Origin: MGIIb-O1 sp002457595
Lineage (GTDB): Archaea; Thermoplasmatota; Poseidoniia; Poseidoniales; Thalassarchaeaceae
DNA length: 64,000 nt
Direction: 5' to 3'
Assembly (NCBI GenBank): GCA_045568115.1
Contig: JBJLBO010000005.1
Location: 372,001 to 436,000, forward strand
A program made the translations under genes and the position numbers. Below, in pieces: positions 8,242 through 17,182 of the stretch. The notes beneath the pieces are model-generated. The model searched no databases. It was given only the letters and a program-made list of their open reading frames with translations, and had not been told where the DNA came from. Each line of letters opens with the position of its first letter. The first letter of the stretch is position 1.

Positions 8242-9252
8242 TCAGGCCAACGGTGAGAATGGGTCATCATCAAACCTACCAAGCCTATCATAGAGATTCT
8301 CGATAATTGCATATGGCCAATCTGGATTCTCTGATCCATACCTCTGACCCATCCTTTTCCCTTCACCACCATGAAAATGGATTGGCACCTTTAGTCTGCG
8401 TAACATTCCATCGCCAAAACCACCCATAGCAAACAAGTGTTCTGAGCCATCTCTAGCAAAGACGCGATCTGGGATTGAATCCTCATCTACTGGATTTTTC
8501 TCACAAGCCTCAACAATTGTATCAACTAATGCATCAAATGCAGCATCTAGACCTCCTTCGTGTGTTATTGCATCAATAGAAGGAATCACTCCTAGAGGGT
8601 CTAACTCGCCAGTCAATATTTGCAACCACGTATGATGTGAAAGGCATTGGAAAATCCAAGGATCAGCAGCTACATGTCGCCAAAGCGCATATGGGCCTCG
8701 ATTCCGATCTCCTGGTTCAGGAAGTAAATCATATTCAATGAAAGCATCTCTTAGTCCTCCAAGACGAGTTGGATCCATGACAATATGTGCATTTGCAAGA
8801 GTTTCTTCGGAGAGTAACCACCATTCAGGACTTTCACGACGAGTAGAAATTGAATCGTGGAATTCATCGTAATCACCGAAGAAAGACGGGGTTTGACCAT
8901 CTTGAGAATGACATCTCAACAAATGTGCTGTAACTCCTGAATCAACTCGATGATGGAAATACTCATGGTCAAATCCGAAAATAAATGCTAAATCTAAAGC
9001 CAACATTTCAACATCATCCATGCCATTAGAATTCATTGTGTTGGCAATCATGGCTGCCTGCTCTGCAAGCATATCTGCATTACAATGAATTCCCCAATTT
9101 GGATTGGCATTCAATTCATTTGTTTGTCTTTCGAACATTGGACGATACCAAAAGCACCGTAGACCAACATCGGCTTCACCCATAGTCTCTGGATTATGTA
9201 CGAATGGGGGTGCATCATCCATTCGTAAGCCCCCCATGTCTGTCATGTTCAT
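8242..9252 (-). CDS. Hypothetical protein with an HExxHH motif
   Basis: The protein (336 residues from ATG 9252; other starts at 9276 TTG, 9246 and 9222) is soluble, acidic and rich in His and Trp. I recognise no family. A notable motif is FDHEYFHHRVD at about residues 94-104, matching HExxH plus one more His. Further His-rich patches (LSHHTW, IHFHGGEG) could be metal ligands. The HExxHH helix suggests a metal-dependent enzyme, but overall similarity to metallopeptidases is not evident. The gene is divergent from the NFACT gene. Confidence 0.7.
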   Translation of the reverse strand: MNMTDMGGLRMDDAPPFVHNPETMGEADVGLRCFWYRPMFERQTNELNANPNWGIHCNADMLAEQAAMIANTMNSNGMDDVEMLALDLAFIFGFDHEYFHHRVDSGVTAHLLRCHSQDGQTPSFFGDYDEFHDSISTRRESPEWWLLSEETLANAHIVMDPTRLGGLRDAFIEYDLLPEPGDRNRGPYALWRHVAADPWIFQCLSHHTWLQILTGELDPLGVIPSIDAITHEGGLDAAFDALVDTIVEACEKNPVDEDSIPDRVFARDGSEHLFAMGGFGDGMLRRLKVPIHFHGGEGKRMGQRYGSENPDWPYAIIENLYDRLGRFDDDPFSPLA

Positions 9253-9291
9253 CTGGCATCTGCCGTCACCTATCAAGCGATTGTCTGATGA

Positions 9292-9307
9292 AGGGCACGC
9301 TTGCCCT
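9292..9307. repeat. Short GC-rich inverted repeat upstream of the NFACT gene
   Basis: Arms AGGGCA and TGCCCT are perfect with a 4-base loop CGCT, 14 bases before the ATG at 9322. It is one of a set of compact intergenic dyads in this window. Confidence 0.4.
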
Positions 9308-9321
9308 CCTATACGAGAGAC

Positions 9322-11466
9322 ATGCGAGCCCAGTCCTCCTCCTTCGATGTCGCGCGCATCGTAGACGAATTACGAGAGATGATCGGGGTACGTGCAAGAA
9401 AAGCCTACCAACCACATTACGAGCAGGTTGTTTTACGACTGAATCAGAAGGGAAAACCGTCTACAGATTTGGTTATTGTTTGTGGAAAAAGAATCTATCT
9501 ATCTCAACGGGATAGACCAATGCCAACAAATCCTTCACCATTTGCAATGAAACTCCGTAAGCATCTTTCTAATTCTCGTCTGATTGAAGTCAATCAATTA
9601 GGATTTGATAGGGTAATATCCCTCACCTTTGAGCATGGAAGAGGGCGATTGAAATTAATCATCGAATTATTCCGTGATGGTAATGTTCTTCTTCTTGATG
9701 ATAAAGATGTCATAATTCAACCACTAACTCATGCTAAATATGCTAGCAGGTCTCTGAAAAGTGGAGAAAATTATACTCCACCTCCAGCCACTGTTGACCC
9801 AAGAAACTTGAATCTAGATGAACTAGATGAACTTCTTGATTCTTCAGATCATAGCTTGATTCGTACTCTGGCGGCTAGAGTTAATCTTGGACGAATCTAT
9901 GGAAATGCAATCGCGACTTCTGCTGGAATCGAGTTGGACGAACCTGCAAACAGTCTGGATGAAGAACAGCGTAAAGATTTGGGGGGTTCAATGAAAAAAC
10001 TACTCACAGAATTAGCAAATGGAGATTGTTCTTATCTCTGGTTTACCAACATAAAATCTCTAGATGCCTGGAAAGAAGCTGCAGACAACCCAATGGCTCG
10101 TGATTCAGCAAGTGTTGAAATTGAAGAGTTTTCTCCAATTGCACTTCCTTTCATGAATACTGAACTAATGGTTGAGATTGAAAGTCTTTCAGGAGCATAT
10201 GATGCAATATTTGGGGCTCATGATGCTATTGCTTACATCAGACGTGAAGAAGAAAAATTAGTCGCGGCTGGTGAAGATGAAGAAGAACAGCGAGCCAAAC
10301 TCAACCGAAGAGCAGAACAACAGAAATCTGCTATCACGCGCTTTGAATCACAAGCGGTTCTTACTCAAGAGCTAGCTAAGTCCATTCAAGACAATTGGAC
10401 ACATGTAGATGAACTCCTAAGTCAGGTTAACTCATTCATTGAATCAGATAGTTGGCAGGCTCTAGAGACTAAAACCAGCGATATAATCTGGATTGATCGT
10501 GTTGATCCTGCAAAAAGAACCATTCTAGCAAGATTACCTGATGAAGACAATGAACCCGGTGCTAGTGTTACTTTACACATTGAAAAATCAGTTCACCAAA
10601 ACGCGCAGCAGTACTTTGAGCAGGCTCGCACTCTGAAGGATAAGGCGAAAGGGGCACGTACCGCTTTGGAGCGAACTGAAAATGCTGCAGCAAAAGAAGA
10701 AGCTCGTAGAAAGAAGGATGCTGCTGCAGGAAAAGTTAGAATTGCAAAGAGAAGCAAGAGGTTCTGGTTTGAGAAGCATCGTTGGGGAATTCTTAGTGAT
10801 GGCAGGCTAGTCGTAGGTGGAAGAGATGCAAAAGGAAATGATACCATTGTGCGCAAATATCTGAAATCTACCGATTTATACATTCATGCAGATTTACACG
10901 GAGCCCCATCATGCTCTTTGAGACTGCGTGATGGACTAATTACTGATGAAAATCCAATAGGATTTGTACCAGAGGGAGTAACAAGTCTTCGAATAGCCCA
11001 AGAATTGGCTGGAGACATTGATGATGCTCAGAATCTACCTGCAAATATTATCGAAGAAGCAGCACAAATGGCTATCTGTTGGTCACGTGCATGGGGCAGT
11101 GGAGGGGCTGCAGCAACCGCTTTCCACGCTAGGCCTAGTCAGGTTTCAAAGCAAACCGAGAGCGGTGAATCTCTTGGCCGGGGTTCATTTGTAGTTAGAG
11201 GACAGCGGACTTGGTATCGAGACATCTCGATGGAAATTGCAATCGGATTTTCAATTATCAATGGAATTCCAATTCCAGTATCAGGTACTGCAGAAGGTGT
11301 GTCAAAACTCTGTGAAAGATGGGCTCTGATTACGCCAGGACGGGAGAAGAAAGAAACAATTGCTAATCGAATTGCTAAATCTACTGGACTGGCTCAAGAT
11401 GATGTCCTCGCCGCTTTACCACCTGGTAACTGCTCAATTGATAATCATGGATTAATTCAATCTTGA
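9322..11466 (+). CDS. NFACT / Rqc2-family ribosome quality-control factor
   Basis: The 714-residue protein has the NFACT layout: an N-terminal NFACT-N domain (SSFDVARIVDELREMIG, then GKRIYLSQRDRPMP), helix-hairpin segments, a long charged coiled coil (about 310-350 and 425-475) and the NFACT-R domain from about 480 (KRSKRFWFEKHRWG, GGRDAKGNDTIVRKYL, DLYIHADLHGAPS). Archaeal and eukaryotic members (NEMF/Rqc2) bind split large ribosomal subunits carrying nascent-chain tRNA. Upstream in-frame TTG 9301 is possible; ATG 9322 is nearer the conserved start. The stop overlaps the convergent GNAT gene by 10 bases. Confidence 0.92.
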   Translation: MRAQSSSFDVARIVDELREMIGVRARKAYQPHYEQVVLRLNQKGKPSTDLVIVCGKRIYLSQRDRPMPTNPSPFAMKLRKHLSNSRLIEVNQLGFDRVISLTFEHGRGRLKLIIELFRDGNVLLLDDKDVIIQPLTHAKYASRSLKSGENYTPPPATVDPRNLNLDELDELLDSSDHSLIRTLAARVNLGRIYGNAIATSAGIELDEPANSLDEEQRKDLGGSMKKLLTELANGDCSYLWFTNIKSLDAWKEAADNPMARDSASVEIEEFSPIALPFMNTELMVEIESLSGAYDAIFGAHDAIAYIRREEEKLVAAGEDEEEQRAKLNRRAEQQKSAITRFESQAVLTQELAKSIQDNWTHVDELLSQVNSFIESDSWQALETKTSDIIWIDRVDPAKRTILARLPDEDNEPGASVTLHIEKSVHQNAQQYFEQARTLKDKAKGARTALERTENAAAKEEARRKKDAAAGKVRIAKRSKRFWFEKHRWGILSDGRLVVGGRDAKGNDTIVRKYLKSTDLYIHADLHGAPSCSLRLRDGLITDENPIGFVPEGVTSLRIAQELAGDIDDAQNLPANIIEEAAQMAICWSRAWGSGGAAATAFHARPSQVSKQTESGESLGRGSFVVRGQRTWYRDISMEIAIGFSIINGIPIPVSGTAEGVSKLCERWALITPGREKKETIANRIAKSTGLAQDDVLAALPPGNCSIDNHGLIQS

Positions 11467-12080
11467 TTTTGAGTGTGCCACTCTGGAGCAGTAATCGCGT
11501 ATAGGGTTGCATCAACATAGTGATCGTACAACCATTCTCTATCTTTGGTAATCCCCTCAAGGCGCATCCCCAGTCTATCTGCGACGGCACGACTTTCATG
11601 ATTATCCACAGCCGCCTCCAGCACGAATCGGTGTAACCCTAGATTATCGAAACAGTGTTCCATAAGACGTGTGCAGCAACGAGTGACGATGCCTTGTCCA
11701 GTATGACTTTCAGACAACCAATATCCAACTCCGCAGCCTCTGTTACCCCAGTCTATCCAGTTAAGACCGATTGTGCCGATTATCCGACCGCCAAGACGAA
11801 TGGCATAGGTTACACCCTCACGCTTCTCATACTCATCAAGACTCATTGAAATAAAGGAAATCTCATCTTCAACACTATTGGTTTGGTCCAACCATGGTAA
11901 CCACTCTCTGAGATACAATCTATTAGATTCAACAACTGAGAACAGTTCCTCAGCGTCATTGATTCCCAATAAAGAGAACTCGAGGTCAGAGTCTACCTGT
12001 AGTCTAGACATTGGACGAAATACTTCGTCAGCAGACGGCTTCTTTCCGGTTTTCACTGGTCCACCGCACCTCCCAGACAT
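11457..12080 (-). CDS. GNAT acetyltransferase of the RimJ/RimL type
   Basis: The 207-residue protein has the RimJ/L pattern: LYLREWLPWLDQ, then YAIRLGGRIIGTIGLN, GVGYWLSESHTGQGIVTRC (acetyl-CoA pyrophosphate loop near 125-143) and FVLEAAVDNHESRAVADRLGM. Such enzymes acetylate protein N-termini, free amino groups or antibiotics. A second ATG at 12011 (MSRLQVDS) matches the usual family start better and may be the true one. The gene is divergent from tryptophan 2,3-dioxygenase. Confidence 0.85.
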   Translation of the reverse strand: MSGRCGGPVKTGKKPSADEVFRPMSRLQVDSDLEFSLLGINDAEELFSVVESNRLYLREWLPWLDQTNSVEDEISFISMSLDEYEKREGVTYAIRLGGRIIGTIGLNWIDWGNRGCGVGYWLSESHTGQGIVTRCCTRLMEHCFDNLGLHRFVLEAAVDNHESRAVADRLGMRLEGITKDREWLYDHYVDATLYAITAPEWHTQNQD

Positions 12081-12137
12081 AATTATCTGCTACGATTAGA
12101 AGATTTAGAGTGTTTTATCAAAAAATGAGTTTCTCCG

Positions 12138-12152
12138 CTATAAGATATATTC
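12138..12152 (+). promoter_or_regulatory. TATA-like element upstream of tryptophan 2,3-dioxygenase
   Basis: CTATAAGATATATT lies in an AT-rich stretch of the 208-base divergent gap between the GNAT and TDO genes. It is the best TATA candidate there, with room for a leader before the ATG at 12289. Confidence 0.4.
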
Positions 12153-12170
12153 AAGCAAAAAAAACCCAAA

Positions 12171-12188
12171 AATGCATTATTATGCATT
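12171..12188. promoter_or_regulatory. Candidate operator: inverted repeat AATGCAT-TATT-ATGCATT
   Basis: Perfect 7-base arms with a 4-base spacer lie about 20-35 bases downstream of the TATA-like element, near the expected transcription start for tryptophan 2,3-dioxygenase. The position and A/T-rich dyad suit a repressor site. The binding protein is unknown. Confidence 0.4.
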
Positions 12189-12288
12189 CTAATGCCAGAA
12201 AATGGAACGCAGTAGTACGAATAATTGTGAGAAAATTCGGAACGGCGGCCTAGGTAATGATTCAAGCGTGAAGCAGCATCCGCAGAGC

Positions 12289-13374
12289 ATGAGTGAAAAC
12301 GCGCAAGACCAAAATTGGACATATGGAAATTATCTCCAATTGCAGACACTTTTGAATCTACAAGGAGAAGAAAGAGATGTTTCAAATGATGAAATGCACT
12401 TCATTATCGTCCATCAGACCTTTGAGCTTTGGTTCAAGCAAGTCATCAAGGAACTCTGTGCTCTGAGAGATATTCTGTGTAAAGAAACGGTTCCTGAAGA
12501 AGATATACCTCATGCGGTAAATCATTTAGGAAGAACATCGGAAATCTTTCGTTTAATGGAAAGTCAATGGAATGTTCTTGAGACGTTGACACCTCAAGGT
12601 TTTCTCGCATTTCGCGACGGATTAGGCACTGCATCCGGATTCGAATCATTTCAGACTCGTGAATTTGAAATTCTGCTTGGATTGAAAAATGAAGACCGCC
12701 TTTGGGGTATGGATCCCATCGAAACTTTCCGAAAATTAGCGCCAAATTCAGATTGGGATGCATCCATACTGGCTAAACTCGAAGAGGCACAGGCTAAACC
12801 ATCTCTCTTTGATGCACTAATGGGATGGTTAGTGCGCACACCAATTATGGGCTCATCATATGGAAGTGAAGGAGATGAAATGGCTGTTGAAGGATATGTG
12901 AACGCTCACCTAAGTGCCCACCAAGCAATTTGTGAAAATGCAGCATCGAAAATGATAGGATACGGCGGAGGTGGAGACCCAGATAAGGTAGCAGCACGCT
13001 TTGCATCTACACATCAGGCGGCTATAGAGTTTCTAAAACCAGATGGAATACCAAACCGTGCTCGTGCTGGACTGCTATTCATCGAATCATATCGTGAATT
13101 ACCTCTCTTAGCTTGGCCACGCAAACTAATCGATGCAATTGTAGAGCTTGAGGAATCCATTGTTAAATGGCGGCATTCTCATGCTCGTATGGTCGAACGC
13201 ATCATGGGGCGTCGCATAGGCACTGGTGGATCAAGTGGAGTTGATTATCTCGATGAAACAAGTAAATATCGAATCTTCAAGGATTTGTGGGCTGTTCGAA
13301 CTATCTTGATTAAACCGCAGTCAAGGCCAACACTAATCAATGCTGAATTTTATGGCTATTCATACGAAAATTAA
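12289..13374 (+). CDS. kynA: Tryptophan 2,3-dioxygenase
   Basis: The 361-residue heme protein opens the ring of L-tryptophan with O2 to N-formylkynurenine. Diagnostic motifs are TYGNYLQLQTLL near the start, DEMHFIIVHQTFELWFK at about 36-52 with the active-site His, and the C-terminal WRHSHARMVERIMGRR plus GTGGSSGVDYL, which carry the heme-proximal His and substrate-binding loop. ATG 12289 was chosen; an upstream ATG at 12202 would add 29 residues unlike the family. No other kynurenine-pathway gene is adjacent, so it may serve Trp catabolism with genes elsewhere. Confidence 0.93.
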   Translation: MSENAQDQNWTYGNYLQLQTLLNLQGEERDVSNDEMHFIIVHQTFELWFKQVIKELCALRDILCKETVPEEDIPHAVNHLGRTSEIFRLMESQWNVLETLTPQGFLAFRDGLGTASGFESFQTREFEILLGLKNEDRLWGMDPIETFRKLAPNSDWDASILAKLEEAQAKPSLFDALMGWLVRTPIMGSSYGSEGDEMAVEGYVNAHLSAHQAICENAASKMIGYGGGGDPDKVAARFASTHQAAIEFLKPDGIPNRARAGLLFIESYRELPLLAWPRKLIDAIVELEESIVKWRHSHARMVERIMGRRIGTGGSSGVDYLDETSKYRIFKDLWAVRTILIKPQSRPTLINAEFYGYSYEN

Positions 13375-13385
13375 GCGATAGCGGC

Positions 13386-13402
13386 GGTGCATTCATCGCA
13401 CC
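13386..13402. repeat. Short inverted repeat between TDO and thiolase
   Basis: Arms GGTGC and GCACC flank a 7-base loop, 11 bases after the TDO stop. Possible transcript-end or leader stem. Confidence 0.3.
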
Positions 13403-13433
13403 ATTCAAGGGTACAACCCCTCTCGCCTTACTT

Positions 13434-14594
13434 GTGTCCGACGCCGTCATCTGCGCTTATGCCAGAACACCCTTTGGCAAATTCCGCGGTGCTCTCTCCT
13501 CATACTCAGCAACTGACTTGGGTACATTGGCAGTGAAGGGACTTTTAGAGAGAATTGGGATTGACCCCTCAAGTGGCATAATTGACCAATTATACATGGG
13601 TAATGTACTCCAAGCAGGAGTAGGACAGGCCCCTGCTCGTCAAGTCGCATTATCGTCTGGTTTACCATATTCCACTCCCTGTACCACAATCAACAAGGTT
13701 TGTGGATCCAGCCTGAAAGCAGCCATGATAGGGGCAACTGAAATTATGGCGGGTAGGGCCAATGTGATAATTGCAGGTGGAATGGAATCTATGAGCAACG
13801 CGCCACACTTCATTCGAAGTGCTAGAAGGGGTGTTGAAATCTCATATGCAGACCTTGATTCAGTACTCAGTCACGATGGCCTGAAGGACGCATATGACGG
13901 TTCGATGATGGGCATAACTGGTGAAAACATAGCCAATGAGGCTGGAATCACAAGAGCAGTTTCTGATGAATATGCTTTGCGATCTCATACTCTTGCCAAC
14001 AAAGCATGGAATGAAGGTTGGTTCTCAGAAGAATGCATCTCGATGGATGAATTAGACCGAGATGAAGGAATAAGACCCAATACTACAGCAGAAGGTTTAG
14101 CAGAATTGAGGACCGTATTCAAGCAGGATGGGCAAGTCACTGCTGGTAATGCAAGTCAGGTTTCTGATGGTGCTTCTGCAATACTAATTGCATCACTAGA
14201 GGTCGCTACAAATAACGGCTGGCCAATACTAGCTAGAATAGTCGATTTTACAACTTCAGGAGTGGAACCTCACAGAGTCATGTCAGCACCAATTCCAGCT
14301 ATTGAATCACTGTTAGAGCGTAATTCACTCGATATCTCTGATATTGACATCTTGGAACATAATGAAGCCTTTGCAGTTGCTTCATGTGCCATACAGAATG
14401 CTTTCAACTTCCCCGATGAAGGATTCAATCCTAATGGTGGTGCTGTTGCCGTTGGTCACCCTCTGGGCGCCACAGGAACACGTTGTTTGATGACATTGAC
14501 CAAAACTCTGATTCGAACGGATCGAAATAGAGGAATTGTCGCAATATGCCTTGGTGGCGGAAATGCTGTAAGTATGCTAATTGAGCGAAATTAA
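13434..14594 (+). CDS. Acetyl-CoA C-acyltransferase (thiolase)
   Basis: The 386-residue product is a full-length thiolase II family enzyme. The acyl-accepting Cys is in NKVCGSSLKA at about 90. The catalytic His is in HNEAFAVA at about 309, GHPLGATG follows at about 342, and the second Cys is in ICLGGGNA near 371. It condenses two acetyl-CoA or cleaves 3-ketoacyl-CoA; the single-subunit bacterial-type plan does not need the DUF35 partner of many archaeal thiolases. GTG 13434 begins the conserved N-terminus SDAVICAYARTPFGKF. It could feed beta-oxidation or mevalonate synthesis. Confidence 0.93.
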   Translation: MSDAVICAYARTPFGKFRGALSSYSATDLGTLAVKGLLERIGIDPSSGIIDQLYMGNVLQAGVGQAPARQVALSSGLPYSTPCTTINKVCGSSLKAAMIGATEIMAGRANVIIAGGMESMSNAPHFIRSARRGVEISYADLDSVLSHDGLKDAYDGSMMGITGENIANEAGITRAVSDEYALRSHTLANKAWNEGWFSEECISMDELDRDEGIRPNTTAEGLAELRTVFKQDGQVTAGNASQVSDGASAILIASLEVATNNGWPILARIVDFTTSGVEPHRVMSAPIPAIESLLERNSLDISDIDILEHNEAFAVASCAIQNAFNFPDEGFNPNGGAVAVGHPLGATGTRCLMTLTKTLIRTDRNRGIVAICLGGGNAVSMLIERN

Positions 14595-14605
14595 TCCTCA
14601 AACAG

Positions 14606-14622
14606 CGCCCCCATAGGGGGCG
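14606..14622. repeat. GC-rich hairpin between thiolase and rpoK
   Basis: Perfect 7-base arms CGCCCCC and GGGGGCG with a 3-base loop ATA lie 11 bases after the thiolase stop and 47 bases before rpoK. It stands out in this AT-rich sequence. Confidence 0.5.
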
Positions 14623-14669
14623 TAAGCCAGCCGGTGGGCTAATAGGGAGGCCTCCGGTCGCCCGCCTCG

Positions 14670-14930
14670 ATGGTTAAGCCTCTAAGACAGCACACTCGAT
14701 TCGAAAAGGCACGAATTATCGGAGCCCGAGCGCTACAAATCAGCATGGGTGCTCCACTCTATGTCTCTGAGGAAGAACTCAGGGAGAACTTCATGAACGA
14801 ACTAGTTCAATTGTATGGTATCGAAGACGCTAAGGCTCGCTTCGTTCTAGATCCTCTGAAGATTGCTATGTTGGAATATGAATCACATCGTATACCTATT
14901 GATGTCGATCCACATATTGTTGAGGAGTGA
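14670..14930 (+). CDS. rpoK: DNA-directed RNA polymerase subunit K (RpoK, omega/Rpb6 homologue)
   Basis: The 86-residue protein carries the RpoK core FEKARIIGARALQISMGAP at about 11-29 and the C-terminal DPLKIAMLEYESHRIPI that binds the clamp side of polymerase. The family helps polymerase assembly and stability. Between these, residues 30-60 (YVSEEELRENFMNELVQLYG) form a longer insert than I recall in most archaeal RpoK. The gene stands apart from the rpl13-rps9-rpoN cluster usual in Euryarchaeota and is followed by ctaA after 45 bases. Confidence 0.88.
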   Translation: MVKPLRQHTRFEKARIIGARALQISMGAPLYVSEEELRENFMNELVQLYGIEDAKARFVLDPLKIAMLEYESHRIPIDVDPHIVEE

Positions 14931-14975
14931 AAAACTCTGCCACAGGTGGCACAAATCAGCATTGGAGGATAACTC

Positions 14976-16034
14976 ATGCTGGATCGAATATCAACTAGAA
15001 CTCTAACTGCTGGCCTAATTGCTGTCACCTTTCTAGTGATTGCAATTGGTGGAGTGATTAGAATCTATGATGCTGGCGAATCTTGTCCCGATTGGCCAAC
15101 TTGCTTTGGCAGTTGGTCTTTTGACATAAGCCCTGATGAGCAGGAAATTTGGTGGGACGAAAACCCTGAAGAAATTGATTCACGTGGTGAACATCATAGA
15201 TACACAACTTTCCAAATATTCACAGAATGGGCTCACAGACTCATCGCAGGAACTATTCTCGGACCTCTAGTATTGTTGAATTGGTTCATTGTGAGGCGCG
15301 ATGATGAATCAAATTCTGTAACTAAATTGGCAGCAACCATTTCTGTAGCACTAATTGTTTGGCAAGGTCTAATCGGTTGGTTTACTGTTGAAATGGATAA
15401 TGAGCATTGGAGCGTTGCATTACATCTAGCCAGCGCTCTAGCCTTCGAACTATCTCTAATCTGGCTCTGGCTCTGTATTTCTCGCGATACACATGAAAAT
15501 CCAAAATGGATTGAGTTCGATCCTGTTCTAGCAAATAGATGGAAAAAACGGATCGCATGGTTAGGATTTGGCTCCTTCATAGCACTATTTGCAGGTGTTT
15601 TTGTGGCTACAACACCTGGAGCGAATACTGGTTGTGGAGTAAATGGACTTGATTCCTGGCCGCTGTGTCATGGTAAATTGTTTAACACGATAGAAAATCT
15701 TGAGAACCAATCCCAGATTATCCATAGATGGATAGTTGCAATAGTTGGTATTACTCTTCTTGCATCTTCTTGGCTAGTAATGAAAGAACAATATCAGCAT
15801 CAACATGGCCAAATTCTCCGAAACTGGATATGGACTGCAACTGGTCTTTTTCTGCTAAATGTCATTGTTGGAGCATTTTACATATTCTCGTGGACTGCTG
15901 ATTCAGGATTTGAGGAATGGTTTTCACTCTTACATTTGCTGCTTGCATCACTAACATTCCTCATTCTAGCAACTGTTTGGCTTTCGACTTCGATTGGCAC
16001 CCTGCATGATACAGGTGTCGAAACTCTTGAATGA
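14976..16034 (+). CDS. ctaA: Heme A synthase (CtaA/Cox15)
   Basis: The 352-residue membrane protein oxidises heme O to heme A for cytochrome oxidase. It shows about eight membrane segments and four paired heme-ligand regions: HHRYTTFQIFTEWAHRL near 71-87, ALHLASA near 150, a His in IIHRWIVA near 249, and LLHLLLASL near 323. GESCPDWPTCFGSW at about 35-48 and GANTGCGVNGLDSWPLCHG show Cys pairs found in Cox15-like forms. A clear GGAGG at 14964-14968 sits 8 bases before the ATG. Its stop overlaps ctaB by four bases, so the two heme genes are coupled. Confidence 0.92.
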   Translation: MLDRISTRTLTAGLIAVTFLVIAIGGVIRIYDAGESCPDWPTCFGSWSFDISPDEQEIWWDENPEEIDSRGEHHRYTTFQIFTEWAHRLIAGTILGPLVLLNWFIVRRDDESNSVTKLAATISVALIVWQGLIGWFTVEMDNEHWSVALHLASALAFELSLIWLWLCISRDTHENPKWIEFDPVLANRWKKRIAWLGFGSFIALFAGVFVATTPGANTGCGVNGLDSWPLCHGKLFNTIENLENQSQIIHRWIVAIVGITLLASSWLVMKEQYQHQHGQILRNWIWTATGLFLLNVIVGAFYIFSWTADSGFEEWFSLLHLLLASLTFLILATVWLSTSIGTLHDTGVETLE

Positions 16035-17146
16035 GTGGTATTGAAGGACTCACGCCCTTAGGGCGTGATATGAGTGAGCCAGTATCTGGAGTCCGAGCTT
16101 GGCTAGCTCTGACCAAACCAGGTGTAGTTGTCCTACTGCAGATTACTGCACTTTGTGCAGTATTATCTCACGATCTACTAGACTCCAATGAAATGGACTG
16201 GCTAGCAACTATTGAGACCATGATGGTCGTCTTTGTTGGAGGATACCTAACAGCAGGAGGGGCGAATGCAATCAATATGTGGTACGACCGAGATATCGAT
16301 CCAATAATGGCTCGAACTTCCAATAGACCAATTCCATCTGGAGCCGTGACGGCAAATGGGGCATTGACATTTGGGGTCTTTATTTCCATAATTGGAACAT
16401 ATTGGTTCATAGTAATGGCAAACGCCGTCGCTGCCTTTTGGGCTGCATTCAGCATACTGTTCTATGTTCTGATATACACCATTTGGCTGAAACGAACTTC
16501 TACCCAAAATATTGTCATCGGCGGAATTGCAGGAGCCACCCCCCCAGTAATTGGTTGGGCTACTGCAGCTGGAGAACTCTCCATAGAAATAGAATCAGTT
16601 CAATCATTTGTTACTTCAATTACCGATTTAGGAAGCCTGATGCCTTGGTTCATGTTTCTGCTAATTTTTCTTTGGACACCCCCCCACTTCTGGGCACTTG
16701 CACTATATCGTTCGGAAGAATATGAGAAAGTTGGAGTCCCGATGATGCCAGGGGTCAAAGGTGCTGAAAGAACATTAATTGAAATGAAATTTTATGCAAT
16801 ACTTCTAGTCTTACTCTCATTAGCAGCACCAATAACACTCGGTGGAATAGATAGTGGTGATGAATTGTATTACATCTTCGGATGTAACACTGTAATTGTA
16901 TCACTATGGTACGCGAGAACAGTTTTTATTATTGATCCAAATGAACCTAAAGGGCCTGGAGGAAGGATACCTAGTGCAACAAATTCTTTCTTTGTATCAA
17001 TGTATTATCTCGCAGTTATGTTCGTAATTGTAGTAACTGCTAGTTTTGGTCTTTATGGAGGAATTATTGGTGCTGTCATTTCTCTTGCATTCATAATCAG
17101 GTATGAGTTACGTTCACGCGTTAATCGCAAGGCTAACTCAGCATGA
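16031..17146 (+). CDS. ctaB: Protoheme IX farnesyltransferase (heme O synthase, CtaB/Cox10)
   Basis: The 371-residue UbiA-family enzyme adds a farnesyl group to heme B, making heme O for CtaA. The prenyl-diphosphate motif NMWYDRDIDPIMARTSNRP lies at about 82-100, and the second motif region includes EYEKVGVPMMPGVKG near 235. About nine hydrophobic segments are present. The four-base overlap with ctaA supports ATG 16031. An alternative ATG at 16070 begins just after a perfect 8-base hairpin and matches the usual CtaB start (VRAWLALTKPG) equally well. Confidence 0.93.
   Translation: MSGIEGLTPLGRDMSEPVSGVRAWLALTKPGVVVLLQITALCAVLSHDLLDSNEMDWLATIETMMVVFVGGYLTAGGANAINMWYDRDIDPIMARTSNRPIPSGAVTANGALTFGVFISIIGTYWFIVMANAVAAFWAAFSILFYVLIYTIWLKRTSTQNIVIGGIAGATPPVIGWATAAGELSIEIESVQSFVTSITDLGSLMPWFMFLLIFLWTPPHFWALALYRSEEYEKVGVPMMPGVKGAERTLIEMKFYAILLVLLSLAAPITLGGIDSGDELYYIFGCNTVIVSLWYARTVFIIDPNEPKGPGGRIPSATNSFFVSMYYLAVMFVIVVTASFGLYGGIIGAVISLAFIIRYELRSRVNRKANSA
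16050..16068. repeat. Perfect 8-base hairpin at the 5' end of ctaB
   Basis: TCACGCCC and GGGCGTGA pair perfectly around a 3-base loop TTA. The stem ends one base before the in-frame ATG at 16070. If translation starts at 16031 it is coding; if at 16070 it is a leader stem that could limit initiation. Confidence 0.5.
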
Positions 17147-17182
17147 AACCCCGAATGCTTCAAACACGGGCTGGTCTGTTCG

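Noticed and set aside
12083..12385. 100-residue minus-strand ORF over the GNAT-TDO gap
   Set aside because: It overlaps the TDO N-terminus and the promoter elements, and its composition is not protein-like.
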